DNA of 43,925 bases, taken from assembly GCA_011773465.1 (NCBI GenBank), contig WVXO01000073.1:1-43925 (forward strand), read 5' to 3'. The notes beneath the pieces were generated by a model. The model was not told the origin of the DNA. It saw only the letters and a list, made by a program, of their open reading frames with translations, and made no database searches. A program made the position numbers and the translations under genes. Shown here piece after piece: positions 33,890-42,879 of this stretch; the first letter of the stretch is position 1, and the number at the start of each line of letters is the position of its first letter. The stretch comes from Candidatus Aminicenantota bacterium (GTDB taxonomy: Bacteria > Acidobacteriota > Aminicenantia > Aminicenantales > Aminicenantaceae).

Positions 33890-35563
33890 ATGAAAGGATT
33901 GATCATTATTTTCATATTGTTTTTTTCCTTAGCTCTTGCTTGGCAGACAAATCCTAAGAGAGAAATAGCTGATCTTGTTCTTCTCAATGGTGCTGTCTGG
34001 ACAGTCAACCCCGCTCAGCCTTGGGCTGAAGCCGTAGCCTTAAAAGGAGAAAAAATTCTTGAAGTGGGCTCCGCCAAAGAAATAAAAGGGATGATCGGGG
34101 ATAGCACACAGGTCATCGATCTAAAAGGAGATTCGGTCCTTCCCGGTTTTATTGACAGCCATACTCATTTCCTTGATGGGGGTTTTTCTCTCTTAAGCAT
34201 TCGTTTAAGAGATGCGGAGAGTCGGGAAGAATTTATTTCCAGGATTGCTGATAAGGCTAAAGAAATCGAGAAAGAAGCCTGGATTCTTGAAGGCGACTGG
34301 GACCACCAGTCTTTTGATCCTCCTGAGCTACCGAGGAAAGAATGGATTGATTCGGTCACTCTCCACAATCCTGTTTGTGTGAACCGCCTTGACGGTCATA
34401 TGGTTCTTGTTAACAGCCTAGCCTTGAAACTAGCTGGAATCACGAAAGATACTCCTTCTCCTGTAGGAGGAGAAATCCTCAAAGACCCTGAGACGGGAGA
34501 GCCAACAGGAATTTTAAAAGATGCAGCCATGAATCTGGTAATGAAGCATATTCCAGAACCTTCTTTCAAGGAAAAGTTGAACGCCGCTGAAGTCGCTCTG
34601 AAGCACGCTGCTGAAGCAGGCGTAACATCTATCCATGATATGGCTTATGCCGATAACTTTGAGGTATACCAGGAGCTCTTAAGGCTAAATAAACTGACGG
34701 CTCGCCTTTATGTGTATATTCCCATAGCCGAGGTTGAAATTTACGCGCGACTTAAATTAAAGACTCCATTTGGCAACGATTTGTTAAAGATAGGAGGATT
34801 AAAGGGATTTGTTGATGGGTCACTAGGATCGTCGACCGCCTTGTTTTTTGATCCCTATACAGACAATCCCCGAAAAAAAGGCCTGCTCCATTCTCAAATG
34901 TTTCCTGAGGGAATAATGGAGAAAAGGATTCTCCAGGCTGATAAGGCTGGACTTCAAGTAGCCATCCATGCTATCGGAGACAAGGCAAATAATATCCTCC
35001 TTGACATTTTTGAAAGGATAATCACTCAGAACGAAAAAAGAGACAGGCGTTGGCGAATCGAACATGCCCAGCATCTTCTTCCTGAGGATATTGAACGGAT
35101 AGCAAACCTGGGCATTATTGCTTCTGTTCAACCCTACCATGCCATCGATGATGGTCGATGGGCAGAGAGAAAAATCGGCAGAAAAAGATGCCTGTATACG
35201 TATGCTTTTAAATCTCTCCTGAAGAAAGGAGCTGTACTGGCTTGTGGTTCTGATTGGACGGTTGCTCCCTTAGACCCTCTTACGGGGATTTATGCGGCTG
35301 TGACGCGGCAAACACTGGATGGCAAGCATCCTGAAGGCTGGTTTCCAGAACAAAAAATATCCCTGGAGGAAGCCATTAGAGGCTATACTCTAAACGGTGC
35401 TTATGCAGAGTTTTCTGAGAATACAAAGGGTTCTGTAGAAAGAGGAAAACTGGCTGACCTGGTTGTCCTGAGCCGAAATATTTTTAAGAATCCGCCTGAA
35501 GAAATTCAAAAGACTGAAGTCAAGATGACTATCTTTAACGGAAAAGTCATTTCTAAAAAATAG
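33890..35563 (+). CDS. Exported amidohydrolase (YtcJ-like, amidohydrolase family 3)
   Basis: 557 residues with a signal peptide (about 1-19). DSHTHF (His91, His93), a KGFVDGSLGSSTALF region (the YtcJ/LAF3 loop), HAIGDKA, RIEHAQHL and CGSDWTVAPLDPL provide the complete metal and catalytic set, unlike the barrel-less gene at 4568. It probably hydrolyses a C-N bond in the periplasm; YtcJ-type substrates are unknown. It precedes the cation exchanger by 9 bp. Confidence 0.9.
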   Translation: MKGLIIIFILFFSLALAWQTNPKREIADLVLLNGAVWTVNPAQPWAEAVALKGEKILEVGSAKEIKGMIGDSTQVIDLKGDSVLPGFIDSHTHFLDGGFSLLSIRLRDAESREEFISRIADKAKEIEKEAWILEGDWDHQSFDPPELPRKEWIDSVTLHNPVCVNRLDGHMVLVNSLALKLAGITKDTPSPVGGEILKDPETGEPTGILKDAAMNLVMKHIPEPSFKEKLNAAEVALKHAAEAGVTSIHDMAYADNFEVYQELLRLNKLTARLYVYIPIAEVEIYARLKLKTPFGNDLLKIGGLKGFVDGSLGSSTALFFDPYTDNPRKKGLLHSQMFPEGIMEKRILQADKAGLQVAIHAIGDKANNILLDIFERIITQNEKRDRRWRIEHAQHLLPEDIERIANLGIIASVQPYHAIDDGRWAERKIGRKRCLYTYAFKSLLKKGAVLACGSDWTVAPLDPLTGIYAAVTRQTLDGKHPEGWFPEQKISLEEAIRGYTLNGAYAEFSENTKGSVERGKLADLVVLSRNIFKNPPEEIQKTEVKMTIFNGKVISKK

Positions 35564-35572
35564 CTCGGTTAA

Positions 35573-36556
35573 ATGATTTATCTTTATTTTGCCGTTTTGA
35601 TCGTTTCTTTTGCAATCCTGTTCAAGTCTGCAGGCTTTTTTGTCGATGGAGCCTGTGGCATAGCCGGAGAGCTGAACATTTCAAAAATGGTAGTGGGAAT
35701 AGTGCTTGTTGGCATGGCCACAACTGCTCCAGAATTTGGCACTTCAGTCATTGCAGCCATTCTTGGTCATCCTGAGATTGCATTAGGTAACGCTATCGGC
35801 TCTGTCATTTGTGATGATGGAGTTGCCCTTGCTCTAGCTGCGATCGTTGCTCCAACGGCAATCTTAATCAACTGTCGAATCTTAAAGACCGCCGGCCTTT
35901 TTCTTATCTCTATCGATATTCTGGCATATATTTTGGCAAGAAACGGAACAATTGGCCGGATGGAGGGAGTTCTTTTCCTGATTATCTTATGCCTTTATTT
36001 TATCTTCATACTCAGAAAGCAGAGATACAGTATCAGCAAAGATGAGAGGAAAGGAGACGCCTTAAGCTGTAAGGAAGAGAATCTCACTGACTCAAAGCTA
36101 GCCTTGTTGAAGAAGCCCATTTTTCTATTTTCCGTCGGTATTATCGGAGTCATCATTACCTGCCGGGCAATCATCTGGGCATCCGTTCACATTGCTGAAT
36201 ATTTTTCTATTTCAAAAGCAATAATCGGATTGACTATCATTGCCATCGGGACTTCTCTTCCTGAAATAAGTACTTGTGTGACAGCAGCACTGAAAGGAGA
36301 AGGGGAGATTGCGGTCGGAAATATAATCGGGGCAGACATTCTCAATGTTCTGTGGATTATCGGCGTTTCCTCGATTGCCAATCCTATAAGGGTTGAATTA
36401 AAAATTATAAACTTTGCCTTTCCTTTTATGATTTTGATAGTGATAACCATGCTTGTGGCTATGAGAATCGGCTGTCGATTAGGAAAGATAAAGGGCTTAG
36501 TTCTTTTGGGGCTTTATTTCCTCTATCTATATTTAACTCTTAGATTTTTCACTTAG
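35573..36556 (+). CDS. Sodium/calcium exchanger family protein (CaCA)
   Basis: 327 residues, ten predicted membrane segments in two inverted halves. Both alpha-repeats are visible: ATTAPEFGTSVIAA and ALGNAIGSVICDD in the first half, and AIGTSLPEISTCVTAAL and AVGNIIGADILNVLW in the second. Glu and Asp in these repeats coordinate the cation. It exchanges Ca2+ (or another cation) for Na+/H+ across the inner membrane. The usual first-repeat GTSLPE is altered to MATTAPE but keeps the Glu. A clean terminator follows. Confidence 0.9.
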   Translation: MIYLYFAVLIVSFAILFKSAGFFVDGACGIAGELNISKMVVGIVLVGMATTAPEFGTSVIAAILGHPEIALGNAIGSVICDDGVALALAAIVAPTAILINCRILKTAGLFLISIDILAYILARNGTIGRMEGVLFLIILCLYFIFILRKQRYSISKDERKGDALSCKEENLTDSKLALLKKPIFLFSVGIIGVIITCRAIIWASVHIAEYFSISKAIIGLTIIAIGTSLPEISTCVTAALKGEGEIAVGNIIGADILNVLWIIGVSSIANPIRVELKIINFAFPFMILIVITMLVAMRIGCRLGKIKGLVLLGLYFLYLYLTLRFFT

Positions 36557-36557
36557 A

Positions 36558-36580
36558 AAAAAGGGGCCAGGCCCCTTTTT
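36558..36580 (+). terminator. Bidirectional hairpin terminator after the cation exchanger
   Basis: A symmetrical A-run/T-run hairpin with GGGGCC opposite GGCCCC around one central A (36568-36569). It is two bases after the exchanger stop and has a T-tract on either strand. Confidence 0.75.
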
Positions 36581-36585
36581 CTTAA

Positions 36586-36727
36586 GAAAAGGGAAAAGGC
36601 TATCTTTTTAGTGGGCTTGATGAGTCGAACCCCTACATCCAATGGACATTCGGCATAGAACAGGTTGCTTTTCGCGTTTTTATTATGAACATTCCTCACC
36701 GAAAAAGCAGCCTGTTTCCTTTTTATT
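36586..36727. repeat. Composite inverted-repeat element 4 with nested palindrome
   Basis: Left arm GAAAAGGGAAAAGGCTATCT (from 36586) is answered by AAGCAGCCTGTTTCCTTTTT (36705-36724). An inner pair (AACAGGTTGCTTTTCG, 36659-36674, against CGAAAAAGCAGCCTGTT, 36700-36716) makes a second hairpin. A palindromic-repeat unit (GGGCTTGATGAGTCGAACCC, 36613-36632) is nested near the left arm. It sits directly upstream of the alanine dehydrogenase promoter. Confidence 0.7.
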
Positions 36728-36757
36728 CTCTTTTTGTTTGCTTTTATTCGATTATTG

Positions 36758-36786
36758 TTGTTCATAAAGAATATATTTGTTATTAT
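36758..36786 (+). promoter_or_regulatory. Promoter of the alanine dehydrogenase/flavoprotein operon
   Basis: TTGTTC (36758-36763), 17-bp spacer, TATTAT (36781-36786). The TTG start with GGAGG is 29 nt downstream. Confidence 0.5.
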
Positions 36787-36815
36787 AACTTGTTTCTGAG
36801 TAGCGGGAGGAAAGA

Positions 36816-37928
36816 TTGAATGTTGGTGTTTTAAACGAGAGTCCCAAAATAGAGAACAGAGCTGGTTTAACTCCGAGCAGTGTTTCTTTGCTGGCGGAAA
36901 AAGGACACAAAGTCTATGTGCAGGCTGGAGCTGGATTAAAAGCTGGATACTCCAATGAGGAATATGTTGCTCAAGGGGCAGAAATTGTTTTTACAAAAGA
37001 TGAAGTTTTTGGGCGTTCGGATATTGTACTCAATATATCTCCCCTGGATGATGAGGAATGCAAACTCGTAAAAAAAGACCAGATTTTATTCGGGTTTCAT
37101 CATCTAGCTGTTTCTCGGAAGTGTAATATTGAGGAACTTCTTAAGAAAAAAGTCACCATCATCGGCTATGAAATAATCCAAGAAGAGAACGAAGTCCTTC
37201 CTTTTATCGAGAGTTTAAGTGAGATTGCAGGCCAGATGTGTCTGGCCATATCAGGTCATTATCTTCAAACCAGCCAAGGTGGTCGAGGAGTTATCATCGG
37301 GGGCGTGGTAAGCGTTCCTCCCGTAACCGCTGTTGTAATTGGAAGTGGTGTCCTGGCCAGAAGTGCTATTAAAAGCATGCTCGGAGCCGGAGCACATACT
37401 ATTGCTTTGGGCCGAAATATGGACAGGTTGAGAGAACTAGAGGAGCTAACTTCAGGCAGATTGATCACTCTCTTCGCCAGCAACTACAATCTGGCGCGAA
37501 TGACAAAAGTTGCCGATATCCTTATAGGAGCGGTTCTTCGTCCCGGAGAGAAAGCCCCCATTATGATAACAAAGGATATGGTCAAGACAATGAAAAAAGG
37601 TTCAATCATCATTGATCTGGCAATCGACCAGGGTGGGTGTATAGAGACAAGCCGTTTAACAACCCTCGAGCATCCTACTTATGTTGAAGAAGGAATAATT
37701 CATTACTGTGTTCCCAATATCACCTCTTCTGTAAGCCGAACCTCAACAAAAGTTTTATCCAACTTAGTTGCTCCCTGTCTCCTTGAGATAGGAGAATTTG
37801 GGCTTGAGAAGTGTTTGAGAGAGAATAAATCTCTGGCGAGGGGTGTTTATGTCTTTTGTGGGAAAATAGCCAAAAAGAATATAGCGGAAAGATTTGGCCT
37901 GGATTATAAAGATATCCTCTCATCTTGA
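36816..37928 (+). CDS. ald: Alanine dehydrogenase
   Basis: 370 residues from a TTG start (GGAGG five bases upstream; no in-frame ATG nearby). Substrate motifs RAGLTPSSV (about 16-24), the NAD-binding IGSGVLARSAIKSMLGAG (about 173-190), IIDLAIDQGGC (about 266-276) and HYCVPNITSSVSRTST match Ald. It interconverts alanine + NAD with pyruvate + ammonia + NADH. It precedes the NuoE-like gene by only 15 bp, so it is probably the first gene of that operon and may deliver NADH to it. Related saccharopine/lysine-type dehydrogenases are less likely. Confidence 0.85.
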   Translation: MNVGVLNESPKIENRAGLTPSSVSLLAEKGHKVYVQAGAGLKAGYSNEEYVAQGAEIVFTKDEVFGRSDIVLNISPLDDEECKLVKKDQILFGFHHLAVSRKCNIEELLKKKVTIIGYEIIQEENEVLPFIESLSEIAGQMCLAISGHYLQTSQGGRGVIIGGVVSVPPVTAVVIGSGVLARSAIKSMLGAGAHTIALGRNMDRLRELEELTSGRLITLFASNYNLARMTKVADILIGAVLRPGEKAPIMITKDMVKTMKKGSIIIDLAIDQGGCIETSRLTTLEHPTYVEEGIIHYCVPNITSSVSRTSTKVLSNLVAPCLLEIGEFGLEKCLRENKSLARGVYVFCGKIAKKNIAERFGLDYKDILSS

Positions 37929-37943
37929 TAAAGGCTGCAAATA

Positions 37944-38405
37944 ATGGAAAAAATTATGAGTGAATCTAATAGCGTTCAAAGAGAGCTTATTCACCTGCTT
38001 CATGATGTACAGAATAAGTTCGGGTATATCCCGGCCCAGAGCATTTCCCAGATTTCCAGGGAATTAAAAGTCTCTGAGAGTGAGATATTCGGAGTTCTCA
38101 CATTCTACAAAGCCTTTACACTCAAGCCACGGGGCAAGCACCTGATAACCATCTGTATGGGAACAGCTTGCCACGTAAGAGGAGCTCCGATGATCCTTGA
38201 TGAATTCGAGAGGAAGCTGGGAATTGAAGCAGGAGAAACAACCGAGGATAATCTGTTTACCTTGGAGACTGTGAACTGTGTTGGGGCTTGTGCCTTAGGG
38301 CCCATAGCGATTGCCGATGGAGATTATCATGGCCAGATGAAAACAAGAGAGGTCGGTGAAATTATTAAGAAATTAAAGCAGGAAAAAGGCAAAAGCATTG
38401 AATGA
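37944..38405 (+). CDS. NuoE-like 2Fe-2S subunit (HydC/NDH-24 kDa type)
   Basis: 153 residues. An N-terminal helical bundle is followed by the thioredoxin-like ferredoxin fold with Cys71, Cys76, Cys112 and Cys116 (CMGTAC and NCVGACALGP), the standard 2Fe-2S set. In NuoE, HydC and bifurcating dehydrogenases this subunit sits beside the FMN/NADH subunit. Its stop overlaps the next start (ATGA). An ATG at 37956 is an alternative start. Confidence 0.92.
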   Translation: MEKIMSESNSVQRELIHLLHDVQNKFGYIPAQSISQISRELKVSESEIFGVLTFYKAFTLKPRGKHLITICMGTACHVRGAPMILDEFERKLGIEAGETTEDNLFTLETVNCVGACALGPIAIADGDYHGQMKTREVGEIIKKLKQEKGKSIE

Positions 38406-40318
38406 TGGATGAATTTAACGCTAGCAAGCTAGACGAAATAAGAGCTAAAATTTCCGAATCCCGAAAGGAAAAGAGAACATGCATTACTGTCTGCGGCGGA
38501 ACAGGTTGTCATGCCTATGGCTGCTTAAAAGTTGCAAAAGCCTTTAAGGATGAAATAAAAAAGCAAAATGTTCAAGATTCAGTCGATGTGAGAATCACCG
38601 GCTGCCATGGCTTCTGTGAAAGGGGACCTATTACTGTCATTCAACCGGATGGAATTTTCTACCAAAGAATTCAACTCAAAGATATCAAAGAAGTCATCTC
38701 TGAAACGATAATCAATAAAAAAATCGTAAACAGACTCCTTTATACTGAACCAAGGACAAAAGAAAAAATTGTTTATGAAAAGGAAGTTCCTTTTTATAAG
38801 AAGCAAAGACGTATTATTTTCGGGAATAATGGCTTCATAGATCCTACTGATATCAATGATTATATAGCCTTGGATGGGTACAAGGCTCTGGTGAAAGTCC
38901 TATTTGACATGACTTCAGAGGAAGTCATCGCTGATATTAAAGCTTCTGGTCTCAGGGGGAGAGGAGGAGCTGGTTTCCTCACAGGGAAAAAATGGGAAGT
39001 TTGTCGTGAAGTTAGCTCTGATGTGAAATACATCATCTGCAACGCAGACGAAGGAGATCCTGGAGCCTATATGGACCGGAGTCTTTTAGAAGGCAACCCT
39101 CACAGTGTCATAGAAGGGATGACCATCGGTGCCTATGCTATCGGAGCGTCGTTGGGTTTTATTTATGTACGAATGGAATATCCACTTGCTGTTAAGAATA
39201 TAACCCTGGCCGTAGAACAGGCAAAACGTCTCGGCTTGCTTGGTGAATCTATCCTTGGGTCTGAATTTAAATTTGATATTCGTATTTTTAGAGGAGCGGG
39301 AGCTTTTGTTTCGGGTGAAGAGACGTCTTTGATGGCTTCCATCGAAGGAAGAAGGGCTTTTCCCAGGCAGAGACCTCCTTATCCTGCTCAAGAAGGATTG
39401 TGGGGAAAGCCTACCAATATCAACAATGTTGAGACATGGGCGAATGTTCCCCTGGTAATAAATAAGGGAGCTGAGTGGTATTCTCAGATAGGCACTCAAA
39501 AAAGCAAAGGGACAAAGATATTCTCTCTGGTGGGCAAAATAAACAATACTGGGTTAGTGGAAGTGCCTATGGGGATCAAGCTGAGAGAGATTATCTACGA
39601 CATCGGTGGCGGTATAAAAGATAATAAAAAGTTCAAAGCTGTCCAGACTGGCGGGCCTTCTGGGGGATGTATCCCGGCTGATAAGCTTGATTTATCCATC
39701 GACTTTGAATCATTGACTAAAGCTGGATCGATGATGGGTTCTGGCGGCATGATTGTCATGGATGAAGATACCTGCATGGTTGATGTTGCCCGGTATTTTC
39801 TCGATTTTACTCAACAGGAATCCTGCGGTAAGTGTGTTCCCTGCCGTATTGGAACACGTCAGCTCGTAGATATTTTGACGCGCATCACCAAAGGAAAGGG
39901 AGATGAAAAGGATCTAGAAAAACTTAATGATTTGTCCAGATCCGTAAAGGATGGATCTCTCTGTGGCTTAGGACAGACTGCGCCTAATCCTGTGCTGACG
40001 ACAATCCGGTATTTCAGGAATGAATATGAGGCTCATATTAAGGAAAAGCGCTGTCCGGCCTTGGTTTGTAAAGATTTGATCATTTACCACATCGAACCGG
40101 ATAAGTGTGTTGGTTGTCTTTTATGTTTGAAGAATTGTCCGGTCGATGCCATAAGCGGTGAGAGGAAAAAAGTCCATGTGATTGACCAGGAATTATGTAT
40201 TAAGTGCGGGGCTTGCCTTGATGTCTGTCCTCCAAAAGTCAGTGCTGTTTCCAAATATACGGGCAATAAGAGAGATAGAATCCTCAAGAAAGCTTCCAAG
40301 CAAAGAGTCAACAAATGA
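38402..40318 (+). CDS. NuoF/HydB-like NADH-binding flavoprotein with extra Fe-S clusters
   Basis: 638 residues. Order: N-terminal thioredoxin-like 2Fe-2S domain (Cys31, Cys36, Cys68, Cys72), NADH/FMN Rossmann-like core (GRGGAGF at 186-192, ADEGDPGAYMDR at about 215-226), SLBB domain, a 4Fe-4S site (SCGKCVPCR...GSLCGLG), and two ferredoxin clusters (CVGCLLCLKNCP from 569, CIKCGACLDVCP from 599). This longer form, rather than plain NuoF, is typical of HydB and other electron-bifurcating (Bfu) enzymes, where the FMN splits NADH electrons with ferredoxin. It overlaps the NuoG-like gene by 4 bp. Confidence 0.92.
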   Translation: MMDEFNASKLDEIRAKISESRKEKRTCITVCGGTGCHAYGCLKVAKAFKDEIKKQNVQDSVDVRITGCHGFCERGPITVIQPDGIFYQRIQLKDIKEVISETIINKKIVNRLLYTEPRTKEKIVYEKEVPFYKKQRRIIFGNNGFIDPTDINDYIALDGYKALVKVLFDMTSEEVIADIKASGLRGRGGAGFLTGKKWEVCREVSSDVKYIICNADEGDPGAYMDRSLLEGNPHSVIEGMTIGAYAIGASLGFIYVRMEYPLAVKNITLAVEQAKRLGLLGESILGSEFKFDIRIFRGAGAFVSGEETSLMASIEGRRAFPRQRPPYPAQEGLWGKPTNINNVETWANVPLVINKGAEWYSQIGTQKSKGTKIFSLVGKINNTGLVEVPMGIKLREIIYDIGGGIKDNKKFKAVQTGGPSGGCIPADKLDLSIDFESLTKAGSMMGSGGMIVMDEDTCMVDVARYFLDFTQQESCGKCVPCRIGTRQLVDILTRITKGKGDEKDLEKLNDLSRSVKDGSLCGLGQTAPNPVLTTIRYFRNEYEAHIKEKRCPALVCKDLIIYHIEPDKCVGCLLCLKNCPVDAISGERKKVHVIDQELCIKCGACLDVCPPKVSAVSKYTGNKRDRILKKASKQRVNK

Positions 40319-42879
40319 AAATTACTATAGACGGAAAAAAGATTGAAGTTGAGGGAAAGAGAACCGTCTTAGAAGTTGCCCGAGAAAAGGGTATCTATAT
40401 TCCTTCTCTTTGTGATCATCCTCGGTTAGCTCCGTTCGGCGGCTGCCGACTCTGCATCGTGGAGATCAAAGAAAAAGGGGGCTTTCCTCCATCTTGCAGT
40501 ACCTTTGTCGAAAACGGGATGGAGATAAAGACAAAAACTCCCAGACTCCAAAAATTAAGAAGAGAAATCCTAGAACTCATTCTCTCTGAACATCCGAATG
40601 CTTGCCTTATTTGTAGCGAAAAAGAGAAATGCGATGAATATAAATCGACTATTCGGAAGGTGGGAGAAGTAACCGGCTGCGTCCTTTGTTCTAATAATGG
40701 ACGCTGCGAGCTTCAGGATGTAGTTGAAACCTTAAAAATAGATAAAGTCAGATTCCCATCTGTTTATCGAAATCTAGAAGTAAAAAAAGGCGATCCTTTC
40801 TTTGATCGAGACTATAACCTGTGCATTCTCTGCGGAAGATGTGTAAGAGTGTGCCAAGAGCTGAGGGGAGCAGCTGCTGTTTCCTTTGTTTACAGAGGCT
40901 CTCAAGCTGTGGTGGGAACTGTGCTTGATCTACCTCTTATTGAGTCAGGCTGTCAGTTTTGTGGAGCTTGCCTAGATATCTGCCCCACAGGATCTTTAGC
41001 TGAGAGAGGTATAAGGTATGAAGACCTGCCCGATGAACGGGTAAAAACGATCTGTCCTCTCTGTAGCATGGGATGTGAGCTAAAAATAGACCTTAAGAAA
41101 AAGAAGATACTAAGCTCTAAACCCTCAGATGAGGGAGCAGTGAATCAAGGGCAGGCATGTGTTAAAGGACGATTCCTGATAAAAGACCTTATCCAAAGCC
41201 CGCGCAGGATTATCAAGCCGCTCTTTAGAATGAATAAAGAGCTTGAAGAAACCAGTTGGGAAGAAGCTCTCGATTTTGTTGCTCAAAGACTCAGAAAATT
41301 CAAGGGGAAAGAGATTGCTCTGGTAGCTTCTCCGCAGGTATCTTGCGAAGAATATTTTCTCCTTCATAAGTTTGCTAGTGAAGAATTAAAAACCGAAAAC
41401 GTGGACAGTTCTTATCGTTTTTCTCCTTTAGCGGTTATCGACGAAATGGCTCAAGAAAATGGACTAGAGTTAGATTTAAATTTTGAGCTCAAAGATATCT
41501 CGAGAGCGAAGGCTTTATTTCTCATCGGCGAAGATATTCCTAAATCTCACCCTATTATCTGGCTCGAAGTATTAAAGGCTGTTCAACGCGGTGCAAAGCT
41601 CATGGTTGCCAGTCCCGCAGAGCTTTCTCTGAATCGCTACTCATCGCTATGGCTTAAGATAAAGCCGGGGACTGAGTTTTATTTTCTCAGTTTTCTATCT
41701 AAGCTCTTTCTGCAAAATGAACAGGAAGCGAACCATCCTCGAATTGAAGGATTTGACTCTTTTAAGAGTTCACTTGGAGAGTTTGATTTATCCCAGGTTT
41801 TTGAGATGACTGGCATAACTCGAGAGGGATTGGAAGAAGCATTTGGGCTTCTATCAGAAGCAGAGGATGCTGCCTTTCTTTTCGGTATGGGATTAACTCA
41901 ATATCCCTGGGGAACGCGGAATGTAGCCGCACTCTGGAATTTGGCCCTTCAAGCCCAGGCTCAGCTCTTTCCCCTCGGCTTAGAGAATAACCTGAGAGGC
42001 GTGTTCGAGATAGGGCAAAATTCTTCAGGTCAAGGGCTAAATTTTAATCAAATTTTCCAGGCAGCTTTATCCGGGGACCTAAAAGCTCTCTATCTGGCAG
42101 GTCCAGCGCCTTATCTAAAGAAAGCTAATCTTGAGTTCTTGGTAATTCAGGATAGCTTTGTAAATGAGAATTTTAAGCTTGCTGATGCAGTTTTGCCTGC
42201 CTCAACTTTTGCAGAGACTGATGGGACGTTCATTAATGGAGAAGGCAGGGTTCAAAAATTTAATAAAATTATAGATCCTCTTGGAGATGCAAAGCCAGAT
42301 TGGTGGATTATCTCTCAATTAGCTCGCAGGATGGGGAATAGAGGCTTTCCGTTCAAGAATCCACCAGAAATCACAAAAGAGCTGATTAAAACTATCCCTG
42401 GTTTTTCGAATATATCCTGCGCCGAGCTTGGAAAAGGCCAAAAAGTCTTTATTCAGGAAAAGGCGAAGAAAGAAAGGTCGTTTATTCCTGTAAAATACAT
42501 GGATATAAATTATAAGAAAAGCAAAAAATATCCTTTTCTACTGTCCCTGGATTACAGTTTGGACTACTACAGGAGTCTTGTCCTGAGTCAGGAGAGTAAA
42601 GGTATGAAGGCTATCAGGGATTCCAGGTGGATTAAGATCTCTTCTGAGGATGCAGAAAAATTGAATTTGGAGGAAGGGGAGAGCATAGTGATTGAATCCT
42701 CCTCAGGGAAGTTTAAGGGGTTCGTCAAGATATTAGAGTCCTTGCCCGATGGGATTTTAAGAGCCAGCTTCCTCTTGAGCGAAGATGCTGACTTTTCGGT
42801 GAATGGTCTTATTCCAAGCGGTTTTCAGGAATCACATTCTCTGGGAATGCTGCCTGTAAAAATAAAAAGAGAAAAATAA
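40315..42879 (+). CDS. NuoG-like iron-sulfur/molybdopterin-fold subunit without visible Mo ligand
   Basis: 854 residues. N-terminal 2Fe-2S (Cys33, 44, 47, 61), the His-Cys3 cluster HPNACLICSEKEKC and an additional Cys triplet CVLCSNNGRC, then two 4Fe-4S clusters (CILCGRCVRVC, CQFCGACLDICP) and the molybdopterin-type Fe4S4 motif CPLCSMGC...ACVKG. The rest is a molybdopterin-oxidoreductase fold (about 235-740) with a dinucleotide-binding C-terminus. Where formate dehydrogenases place the Mo-binding Sec/Cys (NVDHCARxxC/U), the sequence reads ENVDSSYRFS, so formate oxidation is unlikely. The fold appears structural, as in NuoG. It ends in TAATG with the next start. Confidence 0.85.
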   Translation: MKITIDGKKIEVEGKRTVLEVAREKGIYIPSLCDHPRLAPFGGCRLCIVEIKEKGGFPPSCSTFVENGMEIKTKTPRLQKLRREILELILSEHPNACLICSEKEKCDEYKSTIRKVGEVTGCVLCSNNGRCELQDVVETLKIDKVRFPSVYRNLEVKKGDPFFDRDYNLCILCGRCVRVCQELRGAAAVSFVYRGSQAVVGTVLDLPLIESGCQFCGACLDICPTGSLAERGIRYEDLPDERVKTICPLCSMGCELKIDLKKKKILSSKPSDEGAVNQGQACVKGRFLIKDLIQSPRRIIKPLFRMNKELEETSWEEALDFVAQRLRKFKGKEIALVASPQVSCEEYFLLHKFASEELKTENVDSSYRFSPLAVIDEMAQENGLELDLNFELKDISRAKALFLIGEDIPKSHPIIWLEVLKAVQRGAKLMVASPAELSLNRYSSLWLKIKPGTEFYFLSFLSKLFLQNEQEANHPRIEGFDSFKSSLGEFDLSQVFEMTGITREGLEEAFGLLSEAEDAAFLFGMGLTQYPWGTRNVAALWNLALQAQAQLFPLGLENNLRGVFEIGQNSSGQGLNFNQIFQAALSGDLKALYLAGPAPYLKKANLEFLVIQDSFVNENFKLADAVLPASTFAETDGTFINGEGRVQKFNKIIDPLGDAKPDWWIISQLARRMGNRGFPFKNPPEITKELIKTIPGFSNISCAELGKGQKVFIQEKAKKERSFIPVKYMDINYKKSKKYPFLLSLDYSLDYYRSLVLSQESKGMKAIRDSRWIKISSEDAEKLNLEEGESIVIESSSGKFKGFVKILESLPDGILRASFLLSEDADFSVNGLIPSGFQESHSLGMLPVKIKREK

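Noticed and set aside
40315-42879. Formate dehydrogenase catalytic subunit
   Set aside because: The fold matches, but the Mo-binding Cys/Sec region reads ENVDSSYRFS and there is no in-frame TGA suggesting selenocysteine.
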